Below are positions 48,883 through 57,408 of a stretch of 64,000 bases of DNA, piece by piece (the first letter of the stretch is position 1; each line of letters opens with the position of its first letter). Location: contig OZ246975.1 of NCBI GenBank assembly GCA_965232485.1, positions 2,480,001-2,544,000 on the forward strand, written 5' to 3'. The DNA is from VXPQ01 sp965232485 (GTDB lineage: Bacteria > Bacteroidota > Rhodothermia > Rhodothermales > VXPQ01). The position numbers and the translations under genes are program-made. Below the pieces are notes generated by a model. That model worked only from the letters and a program-made list of their open reading frames with translations. It did not search any database and was not told the origin of the DNA.

Positions 48883-50403
48883 ATGCCTGTTTCACGGCAA
48901 ATCCTTTTTTCCGCCTTGCTGGCCGGATCGCTTTCGTTCCTTATCGTATCGGAAACGTACGCGCAGAACTTTCGGGCGGACGAGACCTTTTTTGTCAAGC
49001 CTCGCGTCGGTCTGTCCTGGCATCTTGGCGATACCGAAAGGTCGCCCTTTAATTTTAATCTGGACAGCTGGGATTCCGAATGCTGCGGTACGCCGTACGC
49101 AGGCGGGATCGAATTCGGTTATCAGTTTGACCAGAATGGTAGCCTGAGCATCGGACTCCAGCGCACCAATCATCCGCTTTCGCTGGTGTACAGCCCGGAG
49201 GCTCCCCCGAGCGGTGGTGACACCGGGGGCGGATACACCAGTTTCCAGGCGCTGTATCGCTATGGGGCCTCTTCGCGCATAGCGCCGTTCCTGACGGCCG
49301 GAGCGCATGTTACGCATGGCAGCGCGGCAAGCACCACGTACGGGCCGACGCTGGGCTTCGGCGTCGATATCGTGGTCAGCGATCATGCGTCGATCGTTTT
49401 CGAAAATGTGTCCAACCTTGCTTTCCCGGATGACGGGTTCGACAATACGGACGGGGGAGACGACGGTTTTCTTTCCTTTGAACTGGTGAGCGCCTTGACC
49501 GCAGGCGTCCGGATCAGCCTCAAGAGCGCTTTCACGCCTGTTGAGATCCTTGGATCGTCCTGTCCGAGCGTGCTGGGCGCCAACGAATCCGGCTCTTTTT
49601 CCGTGGATACCAATCCCGACGCTACGCAGCCCGTAGAGATCCAGTGGGATTTCGGCGACGGCGGCGCGGCTGCCGGCATGGCGGCCACGCACAGTTTCGT
49701 GTCTGGCGGCATGTACGAGGTGACGGCTACCGTGGGCAATGGTCGCGAAACAGTGTCGGCCATGTGTTCCGTTCAGGTCATAGACGCTCCGACTATCGTA
49801 GCGATCGACGTCAGCGATACGCGGTTTGAAGTATGCCAGCCCCAGGAGGTTGCATTCAGCGTGCGTGCGGAGAGCGAAGGCTCCACCACGTATAGCTGGG
49901 ACTTCGGCGATGGCGGCATGGGAACGGGTGCGGAAGTATCGCACGAGTATTCGGAAGGCGGTACCTATACTGTGACCGTGACGGTAGAGAATGAAGGGGG
50001 CGCCGACGCCGAGTCGATTACCGTGACGGCAATGCCCTGCCTGGCTTCGATCTGCTACGACATCACCGAAATGAATGCGGCCTACTTCGACCGGAATTCA
50101 AGCGTTTTGACTGAGGAGGCCGGGGCGTCGCTTTCGGAGAATGCAGATATTCTGCAGCAGTGCCCCAATCTTTGTGGCGATGTCGTGGGGTATGCCGCGC
50201 CGGGCGAACGCAACGCACAGCAGCTTTCCGAGGAGCGTGCTCGCATCGTCGAGCAGTTCTACGCCGAAAACGGGTTGGCTGCAAGCCGTTTCCAGACAGA
50301 AGGCCGCGGCCTGTTGCCGGGCACGACCAAGAAGGAAGGCGCACAGCAGGCCCGCCGCGTAGACACCATACCGGGTACGTGCTCCGGGTACTACGACGAT
50401 TAA
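48883..50403 (+). CDS. Secreted OmpA-like protein with two PKD domains
   Basis: 506 residues. A signal peptide ends near SETYAQ. Residues about 25-215 form an outer-membrane-barrel-like domain rich in aromatic and Gly residues. Two PKD domains follow, with WDFGDGGAAAGMAATHSF and YSWDFGDGGMGTGAEVSHEY signatures. The C-terminal about 110 residues resemble an OmpA-type peptidoglycan-binding domain (YFDRNSSVLTEEAGASL, then GYAAPGERNAQQLSEERA). It probably anchors the envelope while the PKD domains protrude. A strong terminator follows at 50444. Confidence 0.85.
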   Translation: MPVSRQILFSALLAGSLSFLIVSETYAQNFRADETFFVKPRVGLSWHLGDTERSPFNFNLDSWDSECCGTPYAGGIEFGYQFDQNGSLSIGLQRTNHPLSLVYSPEAPPSGGDTGGGYTSFQALYRYGASSRIAPFLTAGAHVTHGSAASTTYGPTLGFGVDIVVSDHASIVFENVSNLAFPDDGFDNTDGGDDGFLSFELVSALTAGVRISLKSAFTPVEILGSSCPSVLGANESGSFSVDTNPDATQPVEIQWDFGDGGAAAGMAATHSFVSGGMYEVTATVGNGRETVSAMCSVQVIDAPTIVAIDVSDTRFEVCQPQEVAFSVRAESEGSTTYSWDFGDGGMGTGAEVSHEYSEGGTYTVTVTVENEGGADAESITVTAMPCLASICYDITEMNAAYFDRNSSVLTEEAGASLSENADILQQCPNLCGDVVGYAAPGERNAQQLSEERARIVEQFYAENGLAASRFQTEGRGLLPGTTKKEGAQQARRVDTIPGTCSGYYDD

Positions 50404-50443
50404 CCGGTACGCCGGAAGCGAACTTCGCAAGACGCTGCCGGAA

Positions 50444-50479
50444 AAGCGGGTCCGCCGAGCAGGCGGACCCGCTTTTTTT
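50444..50479 (+). terminator. Rho-independent terminator
   Basis: Arms AAGCGGGTCCGCC (50444-50456) and GGCGGACCCGCTT (50462-50474) are perfectly complementary around the loop GAGCA, followed by a run of T. It ends the OmpA/PKD transcript 40 bp after that gene's stop. The next gene, queG, starts shortly after and so needs its own promoter. Confidence 0.9.
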
Positions 50480-50528
50480 ATGCCCCTTTTTCATGTCATC
50501 GCCTGCCCCGGTCGCCTTTGCCCGCCGC

Positions 50529-51500
50529 ATGACGTCTTCCGCCCGCCATACCCGTTCCGAAGCGTTGAGTCGCGCACTCAAGCAGCGCGCTCGCGACCTG
50601 GGGTTTGATGCCTGCGGCGTCGCCAAGGCCGTTCGTCTGGACGAGGAAGCGGAGCGGCTGGAGCAATGGCTTGTCGAGGGCCGCCATGCAGGCATGGAAT
50701 GGATGACGAATTATTTCGAAAAGCGCATCGACCCGCGAAAGCTGGTGGAGGGCGCCCGCAGCGTGGTGTGCGTTCTGCACAATTATTACTACCCGGCGGA
50801 CCCGCCCGCCCGGGAGACTGTAGGCAAAATAAGTCGGTATGCCTGGGGGGAAGATTATCATCGCGTTATGAAGGAGAAGTTGTACGAATTGTTCGAATGG
50901 CTGGGCAAAGAAGCGGGCGGCGTCGAAGGCCGCGCCTTTGTCGACTCCGCGCCGGTGCTTGAAAAAGCCTGGGCGGCGCGGAGCGGACTGGGATGGATAG
51001 GCAAGCACGCGAACCTTATCAACCGATCGCTCGGGTCGTATTTTTTCATCGGAGAACTGATCATAGATACTCCATTGGCCTACGATAGCCCGGCGGAAGA
51101 CTTTTGCGGTTCCTGTACGCGCTGCATAGACGCTTGTCCTACGGACGCCATCTATCGTCCCTATTCGGTGGACGCCGATAGGTGTATCTCTTACTGGACC
51201 ATCGAGCATCGGGGAGACGATGTGCCGACAGCGCTCCGGTCCGATTTCGGAAACTGGATATTCGGATGCGATATATGCCAGGAAGTGTGTCCCTGGAACA
51301 AGTTCAAAAAACCTTCCGGCGAGGAGCGCTACGCGCCTCGCTCCGGGATAGTTGATACAGAACTGGCGACATGGGAGGAAATCGACCTTGAAGAATTTCG
51401 AAGGCGTTTCAGAAGGAGTCCCGTCCGCCGCGCCAAATTTGACGGATTCAGGAGAAATGTGCGCATTGCCCGTCGGAATGCGCAAGATCGCACTGGATGA
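50529..51500 (+). CDS. queG: Epoxyqueuosine reductase
   Basis: A protein of 323 residues from the ATG at 50529; an in-frame ATG at 50493 sits just after the terminator and would add 12 residues. It reduces epoxyqueuosine to queuosine in tRNA using cobalamin and two iron-sulfur clusters. The N-terminal domain reads RARDLGFDACGVAKA; active-site region EGRAFVDSAPVLEKAWAARS is typical. The ferredoxin-like clusters are CGSCTRCIDACPTDAI and CDICQEVCPWN. Length is at the lower end of the family, so the C-terminal HEAT-like part is short. Confidence 0.94.
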   Translation: MTSSARHTRSEALSRALKQRARDLGFDACGVAKAVRLDEEAERLEQWLVEGRHAGMEWMTNYFEKRIDPRKLVEGARSVVCVLHNYYYPADPPARETVGKISRYAWGEDYHRVMKEKLYELFEWLGKEAGGVEGRAFVDSAPVLEKAWAARSGLGWIGKHANLINRSLGSYFFIGELIIDTPLAYDSPAEDFCGSCTRCIDACPTDAIYRPYSVDADRCISYWTIEHRGDDVPTALRSDFGNWIFGCDICQEVCPWNKFKKPSGEERYAPRSGIVDTELATWEEIDLEEFRRRFRRSPVRRAKFDGFRRNVRIARRNAQDRTG

Positions 51501-51504
51501 CGGG

Positions 51505-51521
51505 CCCTGATCAGCGTATCC
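51505..51521 (+). repeat. Solo terminal-repeat-like motif between queG and lysS
   Basis: CCCTGATCAGCGTATCC, followed by CTTG. It lies in the 25-bp gap between two convergent stop codons. No partner end was found. Confidence 0.45.
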
Positions 51522-51525
51522 CTTG

Positions 51526-53097
51526 TTATGCGCCCGCCGCTTCGTCCTCCTTGTTCGGCGCTTCGTTTCCATCCTGCCCCGATTCCGGTCGGAGTAACGG
51601 AAACAGGATGACGTCCCGGATCGATTCTTGCCCGGTCATCAGCATGGCGAGGCGGTCAATGCCCACGCCCAGTCCGGCTGCGGGAGGCATCCCGTACTCC
51701 ATGGCGCGGAGATAATCCTCGTCTATTTGCATGGCCTCCTCGTCGCCCCCGGCGCGCAAGCGAGCCTGATCCTCAAATCGGCTACGCTGGTCGATCGGGT
51801 CGTTGAGCTCGCTGAACGCATTGCACATCTCTTTTGCATTGCAAATAAGTTCAAACCGCTCGACCAGTCCGTCTTCGTTGCGATGTCGTTTCGCCAGCGG
51901 GCTCAGCGCAATCGGGTAATCGGTGATGAAGGTGGGCTGGATCAGGCGCGGCTCCACCTTTTCGCCAAAAATATGGTCGATGAGCTTACCTGTTCCCATA
52001 CTGTCATCCACCTCCAGGCCAAGTTCTCGCGCGCTATCCGCTATTTCCCGGGCGCTTTTATCGCGCAATTGCCGCCCGGTATATTCTTCAATGGCTTCGA
52101 AGAACGGCAAGCGTTTCCAGGGACGGCGGAAGGAGATGGCGTGCTTGCCGGCCTGTACGTACGGCGCGCCATGCAATGCGATCGCAATATGTTCGATCAT
52201 TTCTTCCACGAGGTCCATCATCCACCGGTAATCCTTGCAGGAGACATACAACTCCATCATGGTGAATTCCGGATTGTGAAACCGGCTCAGTCCCTCGTTG
52301 CGAAAATCCTTGGAAATCTCGTATACGCCCGTGAATCCGCCTACCAGAAGCCGCTTCAGATACAACTCGTCCGCGATGCGGAGATAGAGCGTCATGTCAA
52401 GCGCATTATGATGCGTCGTGAATGGCCTTGCGCTGGCCCCTCCGTATATGGGTTGCAGCACAGGCGTTTCCACCTCGATATATCCCCGGTCGTCCAGAAA
52501 ACGCCGCATGATGGAGATAAGCCGCGCACGTTGCCGAAAAACGTTTCGCACCTCTGGATTGACCACCAGATCCACGTACCGTTGCCGGTAACGGAATTCC
52601 TTGTTGGTTACTTCGTTGTGCGTGCCTTCGTCGGTTTCCTTGACTACCGGAAGGGGACGAAGCGATTTCGAGAGGAGCTGGAACGCCTCCGCGCGTACGC
52701 TGATTTCGCCCATGCGCGTTCGGAAGGCAAATCCCCGAATTCCGACAATATCTCCTATATCGAGCAGGCGTCGGATGACGTCCCGATAATATCCGTCGGG
52801 AAGATCGTCGCGGCGTACGTAAACCTGAATGGAGCCGATAGCGTCTTGTACGTCCAGAAAAGCCGCCTTGCCCATGACGCGGAGCGACATGATGCGGCCG
52901 GCGATGGACACATCGTATCGATCCCGAGGGGGGCGGTCTTCGCCGGGTTGATGCAGGTTATCGTCGAACGTATCGAGAATGTGCGTCGTCTCGTGGGTAA
53001 CGTCCCACGCATACGGGTACGGATCAATACCTGCTTCGCGAAGCGCATGCAACTCTTCGCGGCGGCGCCTTTGCTGATCGTTCAGCGTTTCCGACAT
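51526..53097 (-). CDS. lysS: Lysyl-tRNA synthetase (class II)
   Basis: 523 residues from MSETLNDQQRRRREELHALRE; the frame extends to 53151 but the standard opening is at 53097. An OB-fold anticodon-binding domain (about 60-170, with GRIMSLRVMGKAAFLDVQD) is followed by the class-II catalytic core: motif 1 around IMRRFLDDRGYIEVETPVL, motif 2 FRNEGLSRFHNPEF, and motif 3 GLGVGIDRLAMLMTG. It charges tRNA-Lys. It is convergent with queG; the tRNA-Val gene lies 65 bp upstream. Confidence 0.97.
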   Translation of the reverse strand: MSETLNDQQRRRREELHALREAGIDPYPYAWDVTHETTHILDTFDDNLHQPGEDRPPRDRYDVSIAGRIMSLRVMGKAAFLDVQDAIGSIQVYVRRDDLPDGYYRDVIRRLLDIGDIVGIRGFAFRTRMGEISVRAEAFQLLSKSLRPLPVVKETDEGTHNEVTNKEFRYRQRYVDLVVNPEVRNVFRQRARLISIMRRFLDDRGYIEVETPVLQPIYGGASARPFTTHHNALDMTLYLRIADELYLKRLLVGGFTGVYEISKDFRNEGLSRFHNPEFTMMELYVSCKDYRWMMDLVEEMIEHIAIALHGAPYVQAGKHAISFRRPWKRLPFFEAIEEYTGRQLRDKSAREIADSARELGLEVDDSMGTGKLIDHIFGEKVEPRLIQPTFITDYPIALSPLAKRHRNEDGLVERFELICNAKEMCNAFSELNDPIDQRSRFEDQARLRAGGDEEAMQIDEDYLRAMEYGMPPAAGLGVGIDRLAMLMTGQESIRDVILFPLLRPESGQDGNEAPNKEDEAAGA

Positions 53098-53162
53098 GCG
53101 TTCGTCAGTATACTGGTCGCCATGTCGGCGTTGACGACATGATTTGTCCAAAGAGGATGGCG

Positions 53163-53236
53163 TGGGCCCTACTGGATTTGAACCAGTGACCTCTCGCGTG
53201 TGAGGCGAGCGCTCTGAACCCCTGAGCTAAGGGCCC
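53163..53236 (-). tRNA. tRNA-Val (anticodon CAC)
   Basis: A 74-base cloverleaf: acceptor arms GGGCCCT and AGGGCCC, D-arm TAGCTCAGGGGTTCAGAGC, anticodon stem-loop CTCGCCTCACACGCGAG giving CAC, and T-loop GGTTCAAATCC. CCA is not encoded. It reads GUG. It lies just upstream of lysS on the same strand. Confidence 0.95.
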
Positions 53237-53302
53237 TGTTCAAAACATTGCGAACTGCCGTATTGCGTTGCACGCAAGCAAGGACGTCCCGTTCCAAAAC
53301 GA

Positions 53303-53944
53303 TCATCGGGGATATACGACTTCTGCAACCATGGAGCGGTTGCGCGTTGCCTGCGGCCGCAGTTCTCGTTTAATGCTGGCGGTTACGAGCGATCGCGCGT
53401 GGCGCCGCGGATAGGCGTCATTGTGCGAAAAACGAACCAGCGGATGCAGTACGGACGAATATGACAGTTGCCGCGTCATGTTGCCTGTGTAGCCAAGGGA
53501 CGAGGCAGGCGGCGCCCCGGATACGGCGGGAGAGGAGGGTTTGGAGCCGTATTCGGCTTGTATGCCCGAGGCTCCCAGCGCCAGTCCCAGCATCAGGACC
53601 ACCGTTATGGCGTAGGACGACATGGCAGCTCCCTTCGCGGCGTTTTGGGCAACGGCCGGGGAAGGCAAGGCGGGTTGGGCGGCGTCGCAGGGGATGCGAT
53701 TGCGCAGCCGGTGGTGCAGGTCGCTTGGGGCCTGGCAACGACAAGCGTAACGACACAGGAGCCTGCGCGTGTTCCGGAGCTGCTCGATATGCTCCTCCAT
53801 GCCCGGATTGACGCGCACATATTCCTCGAATACATGGCGAACGAGGGGATCCATCGTTCCGTCCACGTATTCGCAGAGAAACTCGTCCTCAAGGTTTGAG
53901 GCGTCGTACGATTTTGAATCGCTGTACCCGTAAGACATAGGCAA
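53303..53944 (-). CDS. Probable anti-sigma factor for the adjacent ECF sigma
   Basis: 213 residues. The N-terminal about 65 residues resemble anti-sigma zinc-finger domains (DEFLCEYVDGTMDPLVRHVF, EEHIEQLRNTRRLL) but lack the H-x3-C-x2-C triad, so it would be a zinc-free version. One membrane helix near residue 110 (AITVVLMLGLALGASG) divides it from a Ser/Pro-rich extracytoplasmic part of about 85 residues with no recognised domain. It is the gene after the sigma factor on the same strand, 186 bp away. Role is inferred from context and plan. Confidence 0.65.
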   Translation of the reverse strand: MPMSYGYSDSKSYDASNLEDEFLCEYVDGTMDPLVRHVFEEYVRVNPGMEEHIEQLRNTRRLLCRYACRCQAPSDLHHRLRNRIPCDAAQPALPSPAVAQNAAKGAAMSSYAITVVLMLGLALGASGIQAEYGSKPSSPAVSGAPPASSLGYTGNMTRQLSYSSVLHPLVRFSHNDAYPRRHARSLVTASIKRELRPQATRNRSMVAEVVYPR

Positions 53945-54130
53945 GCTAATGGGACGTATAGACTAAGACGATAAAGATTCCAGCGGCGCGCGGAAACCTT
54001 GCGGGGGCAGGGTACTTTCGACCGCTACAGGTATGCATGGACGCGCAAAACCGTGAACGGATCCGCAAAAAAACGTTTCGTGCAGCTCCGCCCCTTTTGG
54101 CCCTTTGGGAAAGCGCGGCGCGACGAAGCG

Positions 54131-54793
54131 TTATCCCTCCTGCACGAAGTAAATATCCTTCAGGAGTATCTGAAGTTTCGTCCTGCCGCGATTAATTCGG
54201 CTTTTCACGGTGCCCATAGGCAATCCCGTAATTTCCGCAATTTCCTCGTACGACAGTTGCTGCACGTCCCGCAGCACGACGACCTCGCGAAACTCCTCTG
54301 GAATTTCCGCCAGCGCCTCCTGGATGTAGAAATCCTGGATCGTGCTTTCCGTGTCTTTGTCCGGAGAGAACGTTTCGTCCGGCACTTCCATCTCGTACTC
54401 TTCGTCGTTTTTGTTGATCGACTGGAGCGAAGAGATCCGCCGCCGTTTGCGTTTTCGATATTCCGACCGGGCCAGATTTCCGGCGATCGTGTAGAGCCAG
54501 GTCGAGAATCGGGCAATCCGGCGGTACGAGTGCCGGTTGCGATAGACCCGCAGGAAGGTCTCCTGCAGCAGGTCTTCGCACTCTTTCATGTCTCCGACGA
54601 ACCGGTAGATATAATTGGTAAGCGGGTCTTTGTACCGGCTCACCAGAATATCGAATGCCTCTACGGCGCCTGCCTGAAACTGCGACATCAAGTCCTCGTC
54701 GCTCATTGGACTGAGCGCGTCCAGGTATTGCGTATTGGGGTTTGTGTTCTTTCGGGCCGCGTGGCGGCGTTTTATGACTTGCGTGTTGCGCAT
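54131..54793 (-). CDS. ECF-type RNA polymerase sigma factor
   Basis: A 220-residue sigma-70 family protein. Region 2 reads AFDILVSRYKDPLTNYIYRF and LLQETFLRVYRNRHSYRRIA, followed by FSTWLYTIAGNLARSEYRKR. Region 4 reads IPEEFREVVVLRDVQQLSYE and EIAEITGLPMGTVKSRINRG. An acidic spacer between them is longer than usual (EEYEMEVPDETFSPDKDTES). A likely membrane anti-sigma follows in the operon, so envelope signals probably control it. Targets unknown. Confidence 0.93.
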   Translation of the reverse strand: MRNTQVIKRRHAARKNTNPNTQYLDALSPMSDEDLMSQFQAGAVEAFDILVSRYKDPLTNYIYRFVGDMKECEDLLQETFLRVYRNRHSYRRIARFSTWLYTIAGNLARSEYRKRKRRRISSLQSINKNDEEYEMEVPDETFSPDKDTESTIQDFYIQEALAEIPEEFREVVVLRDVQQLSYEEIAEITGLPMGTVKSRINRGRTKLQILLKDIYFVQEG

Positions 54794-54885
54794 GGGCGTA
54801 TACCCTCTAACGTAGGCTTGCGTTTATCGCACACAGTCAGAACGTACGGCTTCCTGTCCTTATTGTGCGGCGGTGCGGCAATGGG

Positions 54886-55908
54886 TCATAATGCGGGCGA
54901 CAGTATTTTGCGAAGCATCAAGGTCATGACCAGGCGCTCGCTTCTGGCCGACCCTCCCTTTAGTTCGTAATCCGTCGCCAGCAATACGGCGAACGCATTC
55001 CGGATCGCTGGCGTCCCGTACCGGCGGAGACTCGCCTGGTAATCCTTGACGAAAAAGGGCGACACGCCAATATGGCGCGCTATTTCCTGTCTGGACATGG
55101 CAGTGCGGCAGGCGCTGAGTTTCCACAGTTTCATAAACCAGGCGTTCAGGACGGAAACAATCATGATGGCTTCTCCGCGTTCATTGGATGCACGCTGCAA
55201 CATTCGTTCCATAATGCGAAATGCATCCTCGCTGCGCCGTTCGCCTATGGCTTTCTGCAGTTCGAAGACATTGAATCCCCGACTATGTCCACTGGCGCGT
55301 ACGATATCGTCTGCAGAGACCGTTTTCCGTTCGCCGATATACGTTCCGAGTTTTTCCATCTCGCGGACCACGCCGCCCAGATCGGTTCCCGTATAATCGA
55401 CCAGCATTTGCGCGGCCTCCTGCGTGATTTCGTATCCCTGCTTTTTTGCGCGCCGCTTGATCCAGGCGGGCGCTTGATTGCTATAGAGCGGCTTGCTTTC
55501 CATGGCCACGGCGCGCGCCCGCAATGCCCGGTAGGGGTGCCTTGAGCGATCCGGCTTCGATCCGCATGCGAGCACGACAACCGCCGCCGGATTCGGGCGT
55601 TCCGCATATTCCTTGAACAGGCGATTGTCCTTTAACTTGTCGAAGTCCCGCACGATGACCACGCGCCGCTCGCTCATGACGGGGTATGACGCGCACAACG
55701 CAAGTACGTGCTGCGCATCGGCGTCGGGGCCGTACACGATATCCAGATTGAAATCCCGTTCATGCGGGGCCAAGGCGTGCTCCAGCAGGATATCCTGTAG
55801 CTCCTGGATCAGAAACGGCTCATTTCCATAGAAAAAATAGAGCGGTTTGAAATGTCCTTGCCGGAATGCAGAGGCAATGTCTTCGTATGTCTTTTCGCGC
55901 GCGGCCAT
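54886..55908 (-). CDS. holA: DNA polymerase III delta subunit
   Basis: 340 residues from MAAREKTYEDIASAF; the upstream frame to 56064 adds a Cys/Asp-rich leader without similarity. HolA pattern is seen in PLYFFYGNEPFLIQELQDIL, RRVVIVRDFDKLKDNRLFKE, and KQGYEITQEAAQMLVDYTGTDLGGVVREMEKL (read in parts). It opens the beta clamp within the clamp-loader complex. The family is weakly conserved in sequence, but the order of these three segments is characteristic. Confidence 0.9.
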   Translation of the reverse strand: MAAREKTYEDIASAFRQGHFKPLYFFYGNEPFLIQELQDILLEHALAPHERDFNLDIVYGPDADAQHVLALCASYPVMSERRVVIVRDFDKLKDNRLFKEYAERPNPAAVVVLACGSKPDRSRHPYRALRARAVAMESKPLYSNQAPAWIKRRAKKQGYEITQEAAQMLVDYTGTDLGGVVREMEKLGTYIGERKTVSADDIVRASGHSRGFNVFELQKAIGERRSEDAFRIMERMLQRASNERGEAIMIVSVLNAWFMKLWKLSACRTAMSRQEIARHIGVSPFFVKDYQASLRRYGTPAIRNAFAVLLATDYELKGGSARSERLVMTLMLRKILSPAL

Positions 55909-56070
55909 GCCCACGTGAGCAATGCAGGAAGTTTTTCGAAAAAATGCCGGGGAATGCGGATTCCCGCCGTTGTCCCGGATAATGTAGTATCTGTCAGACG
56001 AAAAAAAATTGCAATCGTTACAGGCCCTGTCTGTTTTTTTGAGGCCGCCTTGCCTCTCGTCCATTCGGAA

Positions 56071-56607
56071 TCATTTGGGAATATCTTCCTTGCGCGAGGT
56101 GAGCCTGCTTTCGTGCAGTCGGGTTGCCGCGGCGCGCAGCAGTTCGACGTCGTGCCGGATGACGTGGCGGGCCAGGCCAAACAGGTCCGTTGCGGATCCC
56201 TGAATGACGACGAGACCGGTCCACGCCTTTAGGTCAAGGCGGGCAAACAATGCGCCCAGCTCGGAGCGGGCGGACCGGATGCGATCCAGCGCGACGTCCA
56301 TGTCCGCGCGCTCCGGCGCAAACTGGTCCAGCAGATTCCTTGCATCGGGCACGTCGAGAGAAACGGTTTTTGCTTTCGCCAGCCGCGTCGCAGCGGGGCT
56401 GTAAATCTTCTCGTCGAAAAGATACAGCGCGACATACATTTCCCGGAAGGAGAGATCGCTTGCCGTCGGCTTGCCTTCCAGAACGCTTTCCGGAATTCGC
56501 CCGAGGTGTTTGCGCAGCACATCGGCTTCGTCGATCAGATACGCCAGTTGATCCAGCAATGCCTGGCGGACCCCGGCCGTGCGGGGCGCGTCGGAGACAT
56601 CGGTCAT
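56071..56607 (-). CDS. Unrecognised helical protein, possibly DinB-like
   Basis: 178 residues, mostly helical, no signal or membrane segment. SFREMYVALYLFDEKIYSPA and LARHVIRHDVELLRAAATRL have the spacing seen in DinB/YfiT-type four-helix metal proteins, but the metal-binding His residues are incomplete (one HDVE-like segment only). Its start overlaps the nuoI-like stop by four bases (ATGA type), so it is translationally coupled to that gene. Function unknown. Confidence 0.55.
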   Translation of the reverse strand: MTDVSDAPRTAGVRQALLDQLAYLIDEADVLRKHLGRIPESVLEGKPTASDLSFREMYVALYLFDEKIYSPAATRLAKAKTVSLDVPDARNLLDQFAPERADMDVALDRIRSARSELGALFARLDLKAWTGLVVIQGSATDLFGLARHVIRHDVELLRAAATRLHESRLTSRKEDIPK

Positions 56608-57254
56608 TCGACGCGGGGGGTGGATTCGGCTGTCGCCTCGGCGTCGTTGCGCATCTCCTCGGCCAGCGACGCAAGAAAAGGACGATCCCTGAGGCTATGC
56701 ACGTTGTTTTCCTGCTGGAAATCCCATTGTTGGCCAAACTGCCGATCCTTGTAGGCTTCGAGCCAGTCGAACCTGTCCTTGAGGCGCTCGGCGGGCATAA
56801 GCAGTCGCTCCAGGCCGAATATGGCTTCCTCGCGGCGCTGGAAGGTCAGGTCGTATTCTTTCGACATCACGATGGCTTCTTCCGGGCAAACCTCTTCGCA
56901 ATACCCGCAGTAGATGCATCGCAGCATGTTGATTTCGAACCATTCCGGTTCGCGTTCCTTGGGTCCCTCCATCTCGTGCGATTGCATGGAAATAGCCATG
57001 GGGGGACAAGCCCGCGCGCACAGGTTGCAGGAAACGCAACGAGGCCGTCCTTCTTCCTCGACGAGCACTGGACGACCGCGATAACTGTCCGGGGGATACC
57101 ACTGTTCTTCGGGGTACTGGACCGCGTAGTGCGGCTGTTGCATCTTGCGGAAGCTGTACCCAAGCCCCTTGAATACTTCCGGGAGATACAGGCGCTCCCA
57201 GAAATTGAGCGTGCGCTCGTTCTTCTTTTTCGGGGATGCAGGATTTCCTGGCAT
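56604..57254 (-). CDS. nuoI: NADH-quinone oxidoreductase subunit I (two 4Fe-4S clusters)
   Basis: 216 residues. Two ferredoxin motifs: CVSCNLCARACPPMAISM and CIYCGYCEEVCPEEAIVM, each C-x2-C-x2-C-x3-C-P, as in the NuoI branch, with the expected RYRGRP-like approach (SYRGRPVLVEEEGRPRC). It passes electrons between the peripheral arm clusters of complex I. A C-terminal tail of about 50 residues is longer than E. coli NuoI. No other complex I gene lies nearby, so it is separated from its usual cluster. The overlapping gene downstream is unrelated to complex I by sequence. Confidence 0.9.
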   Translation of the reverse strand: MPGNPASPKKKNERTLNFWERLYLPEVFKGLGYSFRKMQQPHYAVQYPEEQWYPPDSYRGRPVLVEEEGRPRCVSCNLCARACPPMAISMQSHEMEGPKEREPEWFEINMLRCIYCGYCEEVCPEEAIVMSKEYDLTFQRREEAIFGLERLLMPAERLKDRFDWLEAYKDRQFGQQWDFQQENNVHSLRDRPFLASLAEEMRNDAEATAESTPRVE

Positions 57255-57408
57255 GGCGGACTCGAAGGATGCAGGATGCGAAAAACTCCAGAACCAAGAT
57301 ACGTTTTGGCGATGGATATCGCGAGAGGTTGTCGAGAATATTGCGAAAATATCGCTGGTCGCTTGCAGAAAAGGCGCCTTGTGCGGCGCGTACGGCGGGC
57401 GGACGTTG

